64,000 nt of DNA from Prochlorococcus sp. AG-402-O21 (GTDB lineage: Bacteria; Cyanobacteriota; Cyanobacteriia; PCC-6307; Cyanobiaceae): contig QCIZ01000008.1 in assembly GCA_003216375.1 (NCBI GenBank), positions 1-64,000 on the forward strand, in the 5' to 3' direction. The notes under the pieces were generated by a model. It made no database searches and was not told the DNA's origin. It saw nothing but the letters and a program-made list of their open reading frames with translations. A program made the translations under genes and the position numbers. Shown piece after piece: positions 54,837-63,423 of this stretch. Position 1 is the first letter of the stretch, and each line of letters starts with the position of its first letter.

Positions 54837-55985
54837 TTATTTATTACTTTTTGGTTCAAAGGGTAATCTATCGGAATCTGATAATACTTCTGAAGAAACA
54901 GAGACAGTAGGTTTATCTTGCTGTTTAAGTTGATCATCAAGTATTTTCTGTAAATTATCTGGTAAAGATTCTTTGCTAAGAATAAATGTTTGTAATCCTT
55001 GGAAAATATTTGCAATGACCATATAAAGCAATACCCCGGCTGGTAAAGGAAAGAATAAAAACATTCCAGTAATCATTACTGGTGTGATTTTGTTTGCAGT
55101 TGATTGTTGTTTGTTAACAGGCATTCCTCTACCAGAGAGCACCTGAGAAATGACAAGTGTTAAACCGAAACCTGCTACAAGAATTGCAATATCCCAATGA
55201 ATTGCTCCATCTACATAAAAGCCAACATTTCCTAAAGCTTTTATAAAAAGGAAACCGCTTTTAGCCGCTAATCCAGGAATCTTAGCTTCAACAGTCGCAT
55301 CTCCAGGATTGAGTGCATTTACAGTCCCATCAGAGGATACTTTTACAATGTCTTCTCCTTTTGTGACTTTCCAAGAAGGAGAAAATTTCGATCCACTTTC
55401 ATATTTTTTTAATTCGTTTACGTATGAATCTCCGCTCAAAGTTTGCAAATTTATTTTCACTGAGTCACCTGAACCGATTTTTGTGCCGCCTGGAAGAGCT
55501 GCTATAACAGGGAAATGATTCTTTTCAGTTATAAATATGGAATGTTTTGCAGTCTTGAAAGGTTTTGGCTCTACAGCAGCTATTTGATCTGATGGCAGAA
55601 CTTTAATGTTGACAAGGTAAGGGACATCAGCAAATGGTGAGCCTCTCAAAGTAGCAAACAATGCAAACAAAATAGGCATTTGAACAAGGAGAGGAAGGCA
55701 ACCAGCCAGTGGACTCCCAAATTCACCCATTAATTTCCCTAATTCTTCCTGTTGCTTTTGAGGATTACTTGCATAACGGCTTTTGATCTCAGCTTGTCTT
55801 TTTTGCATGACAGGTTGAGCAATTTTCATCCTTCTTGCGCTTCTAATAGAGCCAGCGCTAAGAGGGAAAAGTGCTAAGCGAATAACTATGGTTAATGCGA
55901 CAATCGCTAGTCCATAACTTGGAACTAATCCGTAGAAAAAATCTAGGATCGGGATAAGTAGATTGTCTGAGATGTACCCGATCAC
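54837..55985 (-). CDS. yidC: membrane protein insertase YidC/Oxa1 with Ig-like insert
   Basis: YidC inserts membrane proteins, including photosystem subunits, into thylakoid and plasma membranes. The first segments around residue 20 ([20 protein letters not shown]) and the cytoplasmic [20 protein letters not shown] are typical. The last helices near 280-340 include [15 protein letters not shown]. Between them (about residues 195-245) is a soluble stretch with [20 protein letters not shown] and [11 protein letters not shown], which resembles a Big_2 Ig-like fold. The start is GTG and the length is 382. The gene follows rnpA and a PH-domain gene in the usual order. Confidence 0.92.
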   Translation of the reverse strand: MIGYISDNLLIPILDFFYGLVPSYGLAIVALTIVIRLALFPLSAGSIRSARRMKIAQPVMQKRQAEIKSRYASNPQKQQEELGKLMGEFGSPLAGCLPLLVQMPILFALFATLRGSPFADVPYLVNIKVLPSDQIAAVEPKPFKTAKHSIFITEKNHFPVIAALPGGTKIGSGDSVKINLQTLSGDSYVNELKKYESGSKFSPSWKVTKGEDIVKVSSDGTVNALNPGDATVEAKIPGLAAKSGFLFIKALGNVGFYVDGAIHWDIAILVAGFGLTLVISQVLSGRGMPVNKQQSTANKITPVMITGMFLFFPLPAGVLLYMVIANIFQGLQTFILSKESLPDNLQKILDDQLKQQDKPTVSVSSEVLSDSDRLPFEPKSNK

Positions 55986-56069
55986 GGTTTTTAAGGTAGA
56001 AAGTTTGAGTTTGTTAGGCCAGTTTGCCTTAGAAGATGTGTTCTTGTCTCACATTTTTGTGAGGGCTCA

Positions 56070-56480
56070 TTAGTTTGAAAAACCTTGAACATCTTTATCG
56101 ACTTTATTACTAGGTGATTTTTCTATTTTTTCAAGAATGTAAGATTCTGTTTCTCGAAAGTTCGGAAGTGATCTCATCTCAAGGCGAGCTCCATCTTTTA
56201 GGACTAAAACCATATCACCATAAGAGCCTAATCCTCTTGGAATGGCTCTTATCTCAGCAATTTGACTATACACAACTTGAGTCTTATCCCTACCTAACCA
56301 CCCTCCAGTCACAGATATTCTACGAGTCGTTATTTTGTACCTAACCCACAAGGCTCTAACTAAAGCTCCGAAAGTAAAAGGTAGTCCTATCAAAGTGATT
56401 CCAGCCAATAAATTAATTACTAAGTCACCACTGGCAGGGCCACCTTCATAGAAGATATCTTCGTTGGGACTAATTGTCAT
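56070..56480 (-). CDS. PH-domain (YdbS-like) membrane-associated protein
   Basis: The 136 residues hold a hydrophobic helix (about 20-45, LVINLLAGITLIGLPFTFG) followed by a bacterial PH fold. That fold has WVRYKITTRRISVTGGWLGR, QIAEIRAIPRG and GDMVLVLKDGARLEMRSLPN. The last turn ESYILEKIE is also typical. The reaction or partner is unknown. In cyanobacteria it sits between rnpA and yidC, as here; its start overlaps the rnpA stop by four bases (ATGA). Confidence 0.82.
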   Translation of the reverse strand: MTISPNEDIFYEGGPASGDLVINLLAGITLIGLPFTFGALVRALWVRYKITTRRISVTGGWLGRDKTQVVYSQIAEIRAIPRGLGSYGDMVLVLKDGARLEMRSLPNFRETESYILEKIEKSPSNKVDKDVQGFSN

Positions 56481-56863
56481 TTTGTTATTCCAGCCTTAGT
56501 AAGTAGTTTGTCACATTCTTTCAAGAGATTGCTCTTGGAATTTTTCATACAGGAAGGATTCAATGAAATAAAAGCCCATACTTCACTAGTAGGTCTCATT
56601 TTAGAAAGTCTGTGAGATAAATGATGGTGGAATAACCGTCGAAGCTTATTTCTAGTAACTGATTTTTTGCTTACTTTATTACTTATGGATATTGCACATT
56701 TTATAGAGGGATTAATCTTTGACTTCGTTTCTATGGAATGTAATTTTGTATTCGCATTCGTAACTCTAAGAACCATTGAAGGGCTATAGAACCTTGAGCC
56801 CTTCTTATATATATAGTCAAAACATTTATGACCTTTGAGTCTCATGTGTTTTGGCAAAACCAT
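56477..56863 (-). CDS. rnpA: ribonuclease P protein component
   Basis: RnpA assists the RNase P RNA in cutting pre-tRNA 5' leaders. The 128-residue protein starts LPKHMRLKGHKCFDYIYKKG. It has the central RNR motif in SKKSVTRNKLRRLFHHHL near residue 72 and the late WAFISLNPS strand. It follows rpmH on the minus strand by 48 bases, as in most bacteria. The frame is a little longer at the N terminus than needed; the Met at residue 7 is an alternative start. Confidence 0.93.
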   Translation of the reverse strand: MVLPKHMRLKGHKCFDYIYKKGSRFYSPSMVLRVTNANTKLHSIETKSKINPSIKCAISISNKVSKKSVTRNKLRRLFHHHLSHRLSKMRPTSEVWAFISLNPSCMKNSKSNLLKECDKLLTKAGITK

Positions 56864-56911
56864 TAGAAGAAACTTTTGTTATCAGTATCTTTATTTTTTA
56901 CGAAGTTATTT

Positions 56912-57049
56912 TTAGACAGTTAAACGAGCTCTTCCTCGTTTTCTACGAGTTCTTACGACTCTTCTTCCAGTGTGAGATCTCATCCTCACTCTAAAGCCAG
57001 AAACTCTTTTCCTTTTTCTACTTGTTCCTCCAAAGGTCCTTTGTGTCAT
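56912..57049 (-). CDS. rpmH: 50S ribosomal protein L34
   Basis: A 45-residue basic protein, [20 protein letters not shown] and onward, with [15 protein letters not shown] and a C-terminal run of Arg and Lys. These are the standard L34 features. It precedes rnpA on the same strand, the conserved order near many bacterial origins. Confidence 0.97.
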   Translation of the reverse strand: MTQRTFGGTSRKRKRVSGFRVRMRSHTGRRVVRTRRKRGRARLTV

Positions 57050-57097
57050 TTCTATTTATGCGCGTATTGGATTAGATATAGAGATTAATTTATCAGT

Positions 57098-57673
57098 TCA
57101 CTGCACGTCTATGTTCCAAGTCCCTAAATATGTTGAGATGTCGATTTCTCCAACATTCTGAGAAAAAGCCTGGAATTGAAACATTCCTCTTTTTCTAGGA
57201 TTAAAAATCTTCATTACCACTGCGTAAGAATCTTTGTTTAATGGAATTGCTTTCTCTGGGGATATATCAATAGAAGTTTGGTTTTCATTGATTTTTATCT
57301 CAGAGGGAATATTCTCTAAACAACGAGTTCTTGATGTATAAGAACCAACGTTGACTCTGCATAAACTTAATTTTTCAGGCTTGATTTTTGCTTCAAAATA
57401 ATCAGGGACTCTAAGGGTTAATTTGCTGATATCAGCTTTTCTTTCTTTACCTCTAAGAAAAAAGTAATAAGTTGCTCTCTCAAGCCTTTCAGACGAAGAT
57501 TGAAGGTATCTAAGCTTTTTATAACCTTCCTCTGGGTACCATTGGTATTCAAAAAAACCTGGCGATGCCGAAGATCTTGGAGCCACGTTTAAAGCTCCTG
57601 CACTAAACAAAAATGCTGAGAATCCAACAAAAAAAACTTTTTTTATGATTGGCAAAGATTGATTTTTGAACAT
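57098..57673 (-). CDS. DUF2808 exported protein
   Basis: The 191-residue protein has a signal-like N terminus (KKVFFVGFSAFLFSAGALNV, with a likely cut after residue 35). The DUF2808 body includes SPGFFEYQWYPEEGYKKLRY, RATYYFFLRGKERKADI and a final GTWNIDVQ. DUF2808 proteins are widespread in cyanobacteria and are thought to be exported or envelope-associated; function is unknown. It is between chorismate mutase and rpmH on the minus strand. Confidence 0.8.
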   Translation of the reverse strand: MFKNQSLPIIKKVFFVGFSAFLFSAGALNVAPRSSASPGFFEYQWYPEEGYKKLRYLQSSSERLERATYYFFLRGKERKADISKLTLRVPDYFEAKIKPEKLSLCRVNVGSYTSRTRCLENIPSEIKINENQTSIDISPEKAIPLNKDSYAVVMKIFNPRKRGMFQFQAFSQNVGEIDISTYLGTWNIDVQ

Positions 57674-57772
57674 GACTTATTTTGATTGAAAATATTTATC
57701 ACTTGAATATTTTTCAAGTGTTTTAGTGTAAACCTAGTTAAATATAGGCCTTTGTTGGTAAAAAATCTGGAT

Positions 57773-58150
57773 TTATCGGTCTGGACGCAAGTTTTTTGCT
57801 TCACCTAGGTAAGGATTTTGGGGCATTTGTTCATTTGGTAAAGAAACGTAAGCAAGTAGACGAATACATTTTGATAAGTCGTCTTTAACAAACATTTGTT
57901 GGCAGTCTAAAAGTGCGATTTTTTCCCAACCTGTTTTTCTTCTCGCAATGGAAGCTGGGAAACAAGCATCTAAGTCTTTGGTTACAGAGAAAGTAACAGA
58001 AATAATTTGATCTGGGATCAAATTATTTCTGGAAACTAATTCAACTAGCAATTCCTCTACTGCAGAAGTGATTGACTCAACAGAATTATGTTTTGAAGTT
58101 GTTGCGCCCCTTAATGCACATAGATAATGGAATTCATTTTGAAAATTCAT
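57773..58150 (-). CDS. aroH: chorismate mutase, AroH class
   Basis: AroH turns chorismate into prephenate for Phe and Tyr synthesis. The 125 residues show CALRGATTSKHNSVESI near residue 11 (Arg and Glu of the site), VSVTFSVTKDLDACFPASIA and late CIRLLAYVSLPNEQ. This is the trimeric Bacillus-type fold, common in cyanobacteria. It ends the sppA operon, four bases after the sppA stop. Confidence 0.92.
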   Translation of the reverse strand: MNFQNEFHYLCALRGATTSKHNSVESITSAVEELLVELVSRNNLIPDQIISVTFSVTKDLDACFPASIARRKTGWEKIALLDCQQMFVKDDLSKCIRLLAYVSLPNEQMPQNPYLGEAKNLRPDR

Positions 58151-58153
58151 AAC

Positions 58154-58963
58154 TTATGGCTTATATAGCCAAAGAATTTGCCCATTTCCCTCCAACTCTA
58201 GATTTAATGCGTTTAAAAGATTATGAATTAATTTACCTCCTGGTAAAAACCCTAATAATTTCTTTTTGGTTTTGCCAAAGGTAATTGGCTTTGTTTTTTC
58301 ATCTAGGTTCGCAATTTTTATTGCAAGCAATTTTGCATCATTTTCATCACCAATTTCATCTACAAGGCCAAATTCTTTAGCTTGCTCTCCAGTGAAAACT
58401 CTTCCATCTGCAAAACTCTTAACAACCTCTGTTGTTAAGTTTCTTCCTTTTGAAACTGCTAAGACAAATTGTTCATAACTGCTATCAATTAGAGATTGAA
58501 GCAGTGCTCTCTCTTCAGTTGATAAAGGGCGGTCAGGAGAAAGAATGTCTTTGTAAATTCCACTTTTTACAGTTTCAAATTTAATACCAACCCTCTCTAA
58601 TAGTTTTGAGAGGTTGTTCCCTCTTAAAATCACACCAATAGAACCTGTTATTGTTCCAGGGTTGGCAACAATCTTTTCAGCACCTACCCCTATATATACC
58701 CCTCCAGAGGCTGAGATATTGCCAAAACTAGCTACAACATGACAACCTTTCTCTCTTAGTCTCAAGAGGGCACTATGGATTTCTTGGCTATCACCAACTG
58801 TTCCTCCTGGGCTGTCAATGCGAAGTAATAGGGCTGGGAACTCTCTCTCCTCAATTTGCTTTAATGCTTTTAGGACATTTTTTCGTGTTTCTGCATTGAT
58901 AGGACCTTCAATACAGATTCGTGCCATCCTCTTTTTGGATTTGCGTCTCAAGGGCCAAATCAT
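58154..58963 (-). CDS. sppA: signal peptide peptidase SppA (S49 family)
   Basis: A serine peptidase that clears cleaved signal peptides and membrane-protein fragments. The S49 fold has LLRIDSPGGTVGDSQEIHSA near residue 47, the nucleophile Ser in FGNISASGGVYIGVG near 83, and the general-base Lys in VKSGIYKDILSPDR near 140. The length of 269 matches the short SppA form of cyanobacteria. It starts 53 bases from a divergent transporter gene. Confidence 0.9.
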   Translation of the reverse strand: MIWPLRRKSKKRMARICIEGPINAETRKNVLKALKQIEEREFPALLLRIDSPGGTVGDSQEIHSALLRLREKGCHVVASFGNISASGGVYIGVGAEKIVANPGTITGSIGVILRGNNLSKLLERVGIKFETVKSGIYKDILSPDRPLSTEERALLQSLIDSSYEQFVLAVSKGRNLTTEVVKSFADGRVFTGEQAKEFGLVDEIGDENDAKLLAIKIANLDEKTKPITFGKTKKKLLGFLPGGKLIHNLLNALNLELEGNGQILWLYKP

Positions 58964-59016
58964 TCAAATTATGCATAACTTTATTGATCTTAAAAAGGAG
59001 ATTGCTTTCTGACCTT

Positions 59017-59967
59017 ATGTTTGTCATTTGGAATTGGTTTTTGATGATTTTGCCGTTCGCTCTTTGGGGCACTTCAATGGCGGCCATGGCACCTTTAGTT
59101 AAAGCAGCAGGCCCTGAAATTGTTGCTTCACTAAGGCTTTTGCCTGCTGGTTTAGTGGTTTTAGCTTCCGTACCTTTTCTTAAGAGGAGTTGGAATATTT
59201 CAAAAGATGATTTGGTGTGGTTTTTAGTATTTACTTTGATTGATGCAACCCTTTTTCAAATTTTTCTCGCCAAAGGCTTAATGGAAACTGGAGCAGGATT
59301 GGGTTCTGTTCTTATCGATTCCCAACCTTTGATGGTTGCTCTGTTGGCAAGGATTTTATTTGGAGATGCAATTAATCCAATTGGATGGATTGGATTGGTT
59401 TTTGGATTGGTTGGAATCATTTGTCTTGGAGTCCCTACTGAGTTGCTTGGAAATTGGTTTTTACTTGGGAAGCTTGAATCAGGAAGTAATTTTTTAAGCC
59501 ATGGAGAAGTATGGATGATTTGCGCAGCAACCTCTATGGCACTAGGAACTGTTCTTATTCGATTCGCATGCAGAAACAGTGATCCTGTTGCGGTAACAGG
59601 ATGGCACATGGTTTTAGGAAGTATTCCTCTTCTCGTTTGGCATGTATTTGATAACAATTGGCCTTTAGTTCCAGATTGGTCTGCTCTTGAATGGACTTTG
59701 ATGTCTTATTCCAGTTTGTTTGGTAGCGCACTTGCCTATGGCTTGTTTTTTTGGTTTGCAAGCCGTAAAGAATTAACAAGTTTTAGTACGCTTGCTTTTT
59801 TAACACCAGTTTTTGCCTTAATAACTGGTGGAATTTGGTTGGATGAGAGACTTTTTATCCTTCAGTGGATTGGAGTGGTTTTGGTCTTGATTTCAGTACT
59901 ATTTGTAAGTCAGAGGAGAAGATTCTGGGGGGATAAAAATAATAATGAATTAATAGAAGAGGGTTAA
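59017..59967 (+). CDS. EamA/DMT-superfamily transporter
   Basis: About ten hydrophobic segments make two EamA repeats: WGTSMAAMAPLVKAAGPEIV in the first and the ALAYGLFFWFASRKELTSF region in the second. Substrate is unknown; metabolites or amino acids are usual for the family. I chose the ATG at 59017, giving 316 residues with a clean first helix. A longer open frame back to 58921 overlaps sppA on the other strand and adds a non-family N terminus. It is followed five bases on by the glycosyltransferase. Confidence 0.85.
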   Translation: MFVIWNWFLMILPFALWGTSMAAMAPLVKAAGPEIVASLRLLPAGLVVLASVPFLKRSWNISKDDLVWFLVFTLIDATLFQIFLAKGLMETGAGLGSVLIDSQPLMVALLARILFGDAINPIGWIGLVFGLVGIICLGVPTELLGNWFLLGKLESGSNFLSHGEVWMICAATSMALGTVLIRFACRNSDPVAVTGWHMVLGSIPLLVWHVFDNNWPLVPDWSALEWTLMSYSSLFGSALAYGLFFWFASRKELTSFSTLAFLTPVFALITGGIWLDERLFILQWIGVVLVLISVLFVSQRRRFWGDKNNNELIEEG

Positions 59968-59972
59968 CTTAA

Positions 59973-61076
59973 GTGATAAATAAACAATTAAAACTTATTC
60001 TTGTAAGTACACCTATAGGTTATCTAGGGAGTGGAAAAGGTGGGGGTGTTGAACTTACTATTATTTCTCTCATAAAAGGATTGATTTTATTAGGTCATCA
60101 AATTATTTTAATTGCACCAAAAGGTTCCAAATTACCTTTTGAAAGTGAATTAGTTGAAATAAGACTAATAGATGGGATTGATCAACCTAGTTGGCAGCAT
60201 CAGAAGAAAACAGATCCTGTCTTAATTCCTTCTAATAGTGTTTTGCCTAAGTTATGGGAAGCTGTAATTGATTTAGCAAATCAATCCGATGCAGTTATTA
60301 ACTTTGCCTATGATTGGCTCCCTTTGTGGTTAACAAAAACTCAAGAAATTAAAATATTTCATTTAATTAGTATGGGTGCTGAATCACTAATAATGAAAGA
60401 AATTATTAGTGAAATAAGTCAAATATTTCCGTCTCAATTAGCTTTTCATACCAAAAGTCAATCAAAAGATTATTCTTTAAAAACGGATCCAATTATTGTT
60501 GGTAATGGTTTTGATAAAGAAAATTATTCTTTTAATGAAAAAGAGAATGGGCCATTAGGTTGGGCTGGAAGAATTGCACCAGAAAAAGGTTTAGAAGATG
60601 CAGCAAAAGTTGCGAGTGATTTAGGTGAAAAACTATTGGTTTGGGGACTTGTTGAAGACAAAGAATATGCGTCAAAAATTGAAAATACTTTTTCAAAGGA
60701 AATTATTGAGTGGAGAGGATTTCTTCCAACGACTAAATTTCAGGAGGAATTAGGACAATGCAGAGCTTTGATAAATACCCCTAAATGGAATGAAGCTTAC
60801 GGTAACGTTATTGTTGAAGCGATGGCTTGTGGTGTCCCAGTGATTGCATATGATCTTGGAGGACCGGGTGAATTGATCGAAGAAGGGTTTAATGGGTTTT
60901 TGGTGAAACCCAATGACATTGAAGGATTGATTAAAGCAACAAAATCAATCTCAGAAATTAAAAGAAAAAATTGTAGAGATTGGTTTGAAAAAAAAGCTAC
61001 TAACAAAGTTTTTGCAGAACGAGTTGAGAATTGGCTTTATAAAGGCTTAAATAAAAAAAATTCTGCAGATTTTTAA
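59973..61076 (+). CDS. family-4 glycosyltransferase, like cyanobacterial tetrahydrobiopterin glucosyltransferase
   Basis: The 367-residue GT-B enzyme starts LILVSTPIGYLGSGKGGGVE and has NFAYDWLPLWLTKT and IFHLISMGAESLIM. Later come VGNGFDKENY, GWAGRIAPEKGLEDAAKVA and the donor site NEAYGNVIVEAMACGVPVIA. These segments and the length match UDP-glucose:tetrahydrobiopterin glucosyltransferase of Synechococcus, as I recall it. That enzyme makes BH4-glucoside, a pterin linked to UV-A and light signalling. The start is GTG. It lies five bases after the EamA transporter gene, so co-expression is likely. Another acceptor remains possible. Confidence 0.7.
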   Translation: MINKQLKLILVSTPIGYLGSGKGGGVELTIISLIKGLILLGHQIILIAPKGSKLPFESELVEIRLIDGIDQPSWQHQKKTDPVLIPSNSVLPKLWEAVIDLANQSDAVINFAYDWLPLWLTKTQEIKIFHLISMGAESLIMKEIISEISQIFPSQLAFHTKSQSKDYSLKTDPIIVGNGFDKENYSFNEKENGPLGWAGRIAPEKGLEDAAKVASDLGEKLLVWGLVEDKEYASKIENTFSKEIIEWRGFLPTTKFQEELGQCRALINTPKWNEAYGNVIVEAMACGVPVIAYDLGGPGELIEEGFNGFLVKPNDIEGLIKATKSISEIKRKNCRDWFEKKATNKVFAERVENWLYKGLNKKNSADF

Positions 61077-61398
61077 TATTAATTGAGAAGTTTAAAAAGT
61101 TGCTGCCCCAGTTACATTTTTCAGATGAACTTAAGAATGAGAAGAGAAGAGTTTAGAAAGAAGATATGAATATTGATTAAAGGCCTTAGAAACTACTTTT
61201 TTAATTATTCATAAAAATCAATGGAAAAATCTTATTAGCAAGGACTTAATCCAAAATTTTCAAGTGATTTTGGTATTAGATAATTTTTGACGATTTAATA
61301 GAGAATTCTTAAAAGATGAACTAAATAATGCAAATAGAGGCTTTTTTCTATTTTTGTAGAAACCCCATATCGTAAAGATTAAAAAAAGGGGTCTATTT
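61077..61398. other. noncoding stretch after the glycosyltransferase
   Basis: About 320 AT-rich bases with no supported gene on either strand; the longest plausible frames are under 20 codons. No clear terminator or repeat is seen. Confidence 0.5.
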
Positions 61399-61638
61399 CT
61401 ATTGAATCGAATTTATTAAATCTTGTTTGCTACATTTTTCTGGGATGATAACAATACCTAAATCATCTTGCAGCCTCTCTAAGTCAATTACTGAATCTTC
61501 AGTTATTGAGCTTATGACATCCTCAAGACTTGCACCCATATCATTTGCCATCTCTATTAACATCCGCAAAGTCTCACTTTTTAAAGAGAGGTTTACGTTG
61601 ATAGAAACGTTTTGATCTGAGCAATTATTTGAGTTCAT
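61399..61638 (-). CDS. small acidic protein (79 aa), unknown function
   Basis: An intact 79-residue frame with NLSLKSETLRMLIEMANDMG and an acidic helix DSVIDLERLQDDLG, ending in EKCSKQDLINSIQ. It has no membrane segment. The layout resembles small ribbon-helix or CopG-like proteins, but without a clear DNA-binding motif. It lies upstream of a noncoding stretch and downstream of the flavodoxin gene on the same strand. Confidence 0.6.
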   Translation of the reverse strand: MNSNNCSDQNVSINVNLSLKSETLRMLIEMANDMGASLEDVISSITEDSVIDLERLQDDLGIVIIPEKCSKQDLINSIQ

Positions 61639-61769
61639 AAAGAAAACATTAAGATATTATCGGGCTATTTGGGGCGATTTCTTAAATAGCTTCAGAAAAT
61701 GACTTTTTTAGAATATTTTTAATTTATCTTCTCGGAATTTTTAATCTCAAATAAAAATGAACAAAAAAA

Positions 61770-61797
61770 ATCTTCCTAAGTAATTACTTAGGAAGAT
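61770..61797 (-). terminator. perfect 28-base palindrome, flavodoxin terminator
   Basis: The arms ATCTTCCTAAGT and ACTTAGGAAGAT pair exactly around AATT. On the minus strand the stem is followed by TTTTTTTT. It ends the flavodoxin transcript 17 bases past the stop. Confidence 0.8.
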
Positions 61798-61814
61798 CTA
61801 GAATTTTTTTAGGC

Positions 61815-62330
61815 TTAAAACATCTCGCCTTTTAGTTTCTCAGCCCATCCTGAAAGTCTTTCATCAGTCATGTCTGATTCACTGTCTTCATCAAGTGGTA
61901 ATCCGCAAAATTCTTCTCCAACTACACTTTTTGACTCGTCAAAAGTGTAATCAGTTTTTGAAGTGTATCCAACCATTGAGGCACCTGCTTGCTTGAAGTA
62001 CCTATGAAGTTCTTCCATAGCATCACAATAGTTTTCGGTGTAAGTAGAAGAATCACCCAAACCGAAAATTGCAACTTTCTTCCCGCTGAGATCTAGCTCT
62101 CCAATGTCTTCAAGGATGGAGTCCCAAGCAGTTCCTGATCTCTCAGAGTCAGCGCCAGTATTCCATGTAGGGATTCCACAAATAACCCCATCATGTCCAG
62201 CTAATTCACTAAGGTCATCGACATCTGAAATATCCTTTGGACCTTCAGCAGAGTCAAGTAAGCCGTGCAGCCGTTCAGCTATATCTTCGGTTTTACCTGT
62301 TGTTGTAGCGAAGTAGATTCCTACAGTCAT
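61815..62330 (-). CDS. fldA: flavodoxin
   Basis: An FMN-binding electron carrier that replaces ferredoxin when iron is short (isiB in cyanobacteria). The phosphate-binding loop ATTTGKTED follows the N-terminal VGIYF strand. Then come GIPTWNTGADSERSG, which holds the Trp over the flavin, GLGDSSTYTENYCDAM, which holds the Tyr side, and TSKTDYTFDESKSV, the long-chain insert. The length of 171 from the ATG at 62330 is normal. A longer frame upstream to 62441 adds a hydrophobic, non-family N terminus and was not used. Confidence 0.95.
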   Translation of the reverse strand: MTVGIYFATTTGKTEDIAERLHGLLDSAEGPKDISDVDDLSELAGHDGVICGIPTWNTGADSERSGTAWDSILEDIGELDLSGKKVAIFGLGDSSTYTENYCDAMEELHRYFKQAGASMVGYTSKTDYTFDESKSVVGEEFCGLPLDEDSESDMTDERLSGWAEKLKGEMF

Positions 62331-62792
62331 GGAGCAATTTAAAATCAAGAATATTTTAAAGCAGCTTTGCACATTTAGAGTGAATTTGGTTTTTTTTAAA
62401 TTTTCTTGTCTATTAAATATTGATTTTTGATACATAAACAAGTCAATATTTATTCCTTTGCTTACTAGTCAACTAATTTCTAATATTGCTTTTCCTGCTA
62501 ATCACGATTCTTAGATTTAGTCTCTTAAAGGGTTTTCAGAGAAAAATCTTCGGAAAATTTTCGAAGAAAAAATTTACTGCTATAGATTTGTTATTAACTT
62601 GAGAAAAAGATTGGGAAATAAGTCAAAAAGGTTCTTATTAAAGATCTTTATCTGAAAACATTTGTTTTTTTAATTAAAGCATCTTCTTCAATCTAAGTAA
62701 TGGCTGAAGTTTTGTTTATAAATCCTTGAGGTAATTGGTGATTTAACTTTTGATAGCTGGTTCTATCTGTTTACGCTTTAACTTGAATCAAT
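62331..62792. other. noncoding stretch between flavodoxin and the 145-aa protein gene
   Basis: About 460 bases with an inverted repeat at 62547-62567 and no supported gene. It carries the promoter of the flavodoxin gene, but I could not place -10 and -35 boxes or a Fur site with confidence. Confidence 0.5.
62547..62567 (-). terminator. inverted repeat, possible terminator of the 145-aa protein gene
   Basis: TCTTCG and CGAAGA pair across a nine-base AT-rich centre, and the minus strand continues ATTTTTC. It is 226 bases past the stop of the gene at 62793 and 217 bases before the flavodoxin start. Terminator and regulatory roles are both possible. Confidence 0.35.
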
Positions 62793-63230
62793 TTATAAGG
62801 TTGGTCCCATCATTCCAAAACCACTTTGAAGACCAAAGGAAATGATTACAAAAGTACTGATAGCCAAACCAATTAAAACTGATGTGTAAAGCCTATTAAC
62901 TCCATACCCAGCTTCAACAGGATTGAAATCAGCAACCACAAAAGATTTTTTACTGTATTTACCTCTATCGGTAAGACCTATTGCACCTAGTGCTGTCTGA
63001 GGTGTAAGTGAACCACCCTCGTCATCTAGGAACCAAGGCTTGCTTGGGCCGTTGTTCTCAGGAGCTGATTGCGCTACGGAAGTTGCTGGAGAAGAACTAT
63101 TAATTCGGCTGGAATCTTCTTTGAAAAATCTTGGAAACATATGGGTATGCCAGAGGCCGATTACTCCAGCCCAAGCAACCATGCTTACTCCAGCTAATCC
63201 GAAAAGAATTTCTTTAAAACCGAATTCCAT
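62793..63230 (-). CDS. two-helix membrane protein of unknown function (145 aa)
   Basis: The N-terminal helix (about residues 6-28, EILFGLAGVSMVAWAGVIGL) is followed by WHTHMFPRFFKED, a His-containing loop. A soluble middle has PWFLDDEGGSLTPQTALGAI and FVVADFNPVEAGYGVNRLY. The second helix is near 117-138 (TSVLIGLAISTFVIISFGL). I do not recognise a family. It is divergent from the PsbF-like gene with about 190 bases between starts and shares a photosynthetic neighbourhood with flavodoxin. The layout looks like a small photosystem- or cytochrome-complex-associated subunit, which is inference only. Confidence 0.65.
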   Translation of the reverse strand: MEFGFKEILFGLAGVSMVAWAGVIGLWHTHMFPRFFKEDSSRINSSSPATSVAQSAPENNGPSKPWFLDDEGGSLTPQTALGAIGLTDRGKYSKKSFVVADFNPVEAGYGVNRLYTSVLIGLAISTFVIISFGLQSGFGMMGPTL

Positions 63231-63423
63231 AAATCAAACCAATTAATTGAGGCCTTTCTAGGGGCAATGATCCCACCATATCAGAAGTAATGCGAGTCAA
63301 CTTAGAGAGTTATTAAAGCTTCTAAATTCGGACCAATTTGTTACAGAATCCTTAGGGTCTTCTTCTTGATCAGTCTTTTTGGCTCTCATATGCCAGGATT
63401 TGTCACATAAATATCCTAGATGG

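Noticed and set aside
54797-55015. Minus-strand frame of 72 codons overlapping the yidC 3' end
   Set aside because: It overlaps yidC in another frame and is Lys/Ile/Asn-rich without motifs; it is a shadow frame.
62331-62441. Longer flavodoxin with a hydrophobic N terminus
   Set aside because: Flavodoxins start at the MTVGIYF strand; the extra 37 codons do not fit a signal peptide or the family.
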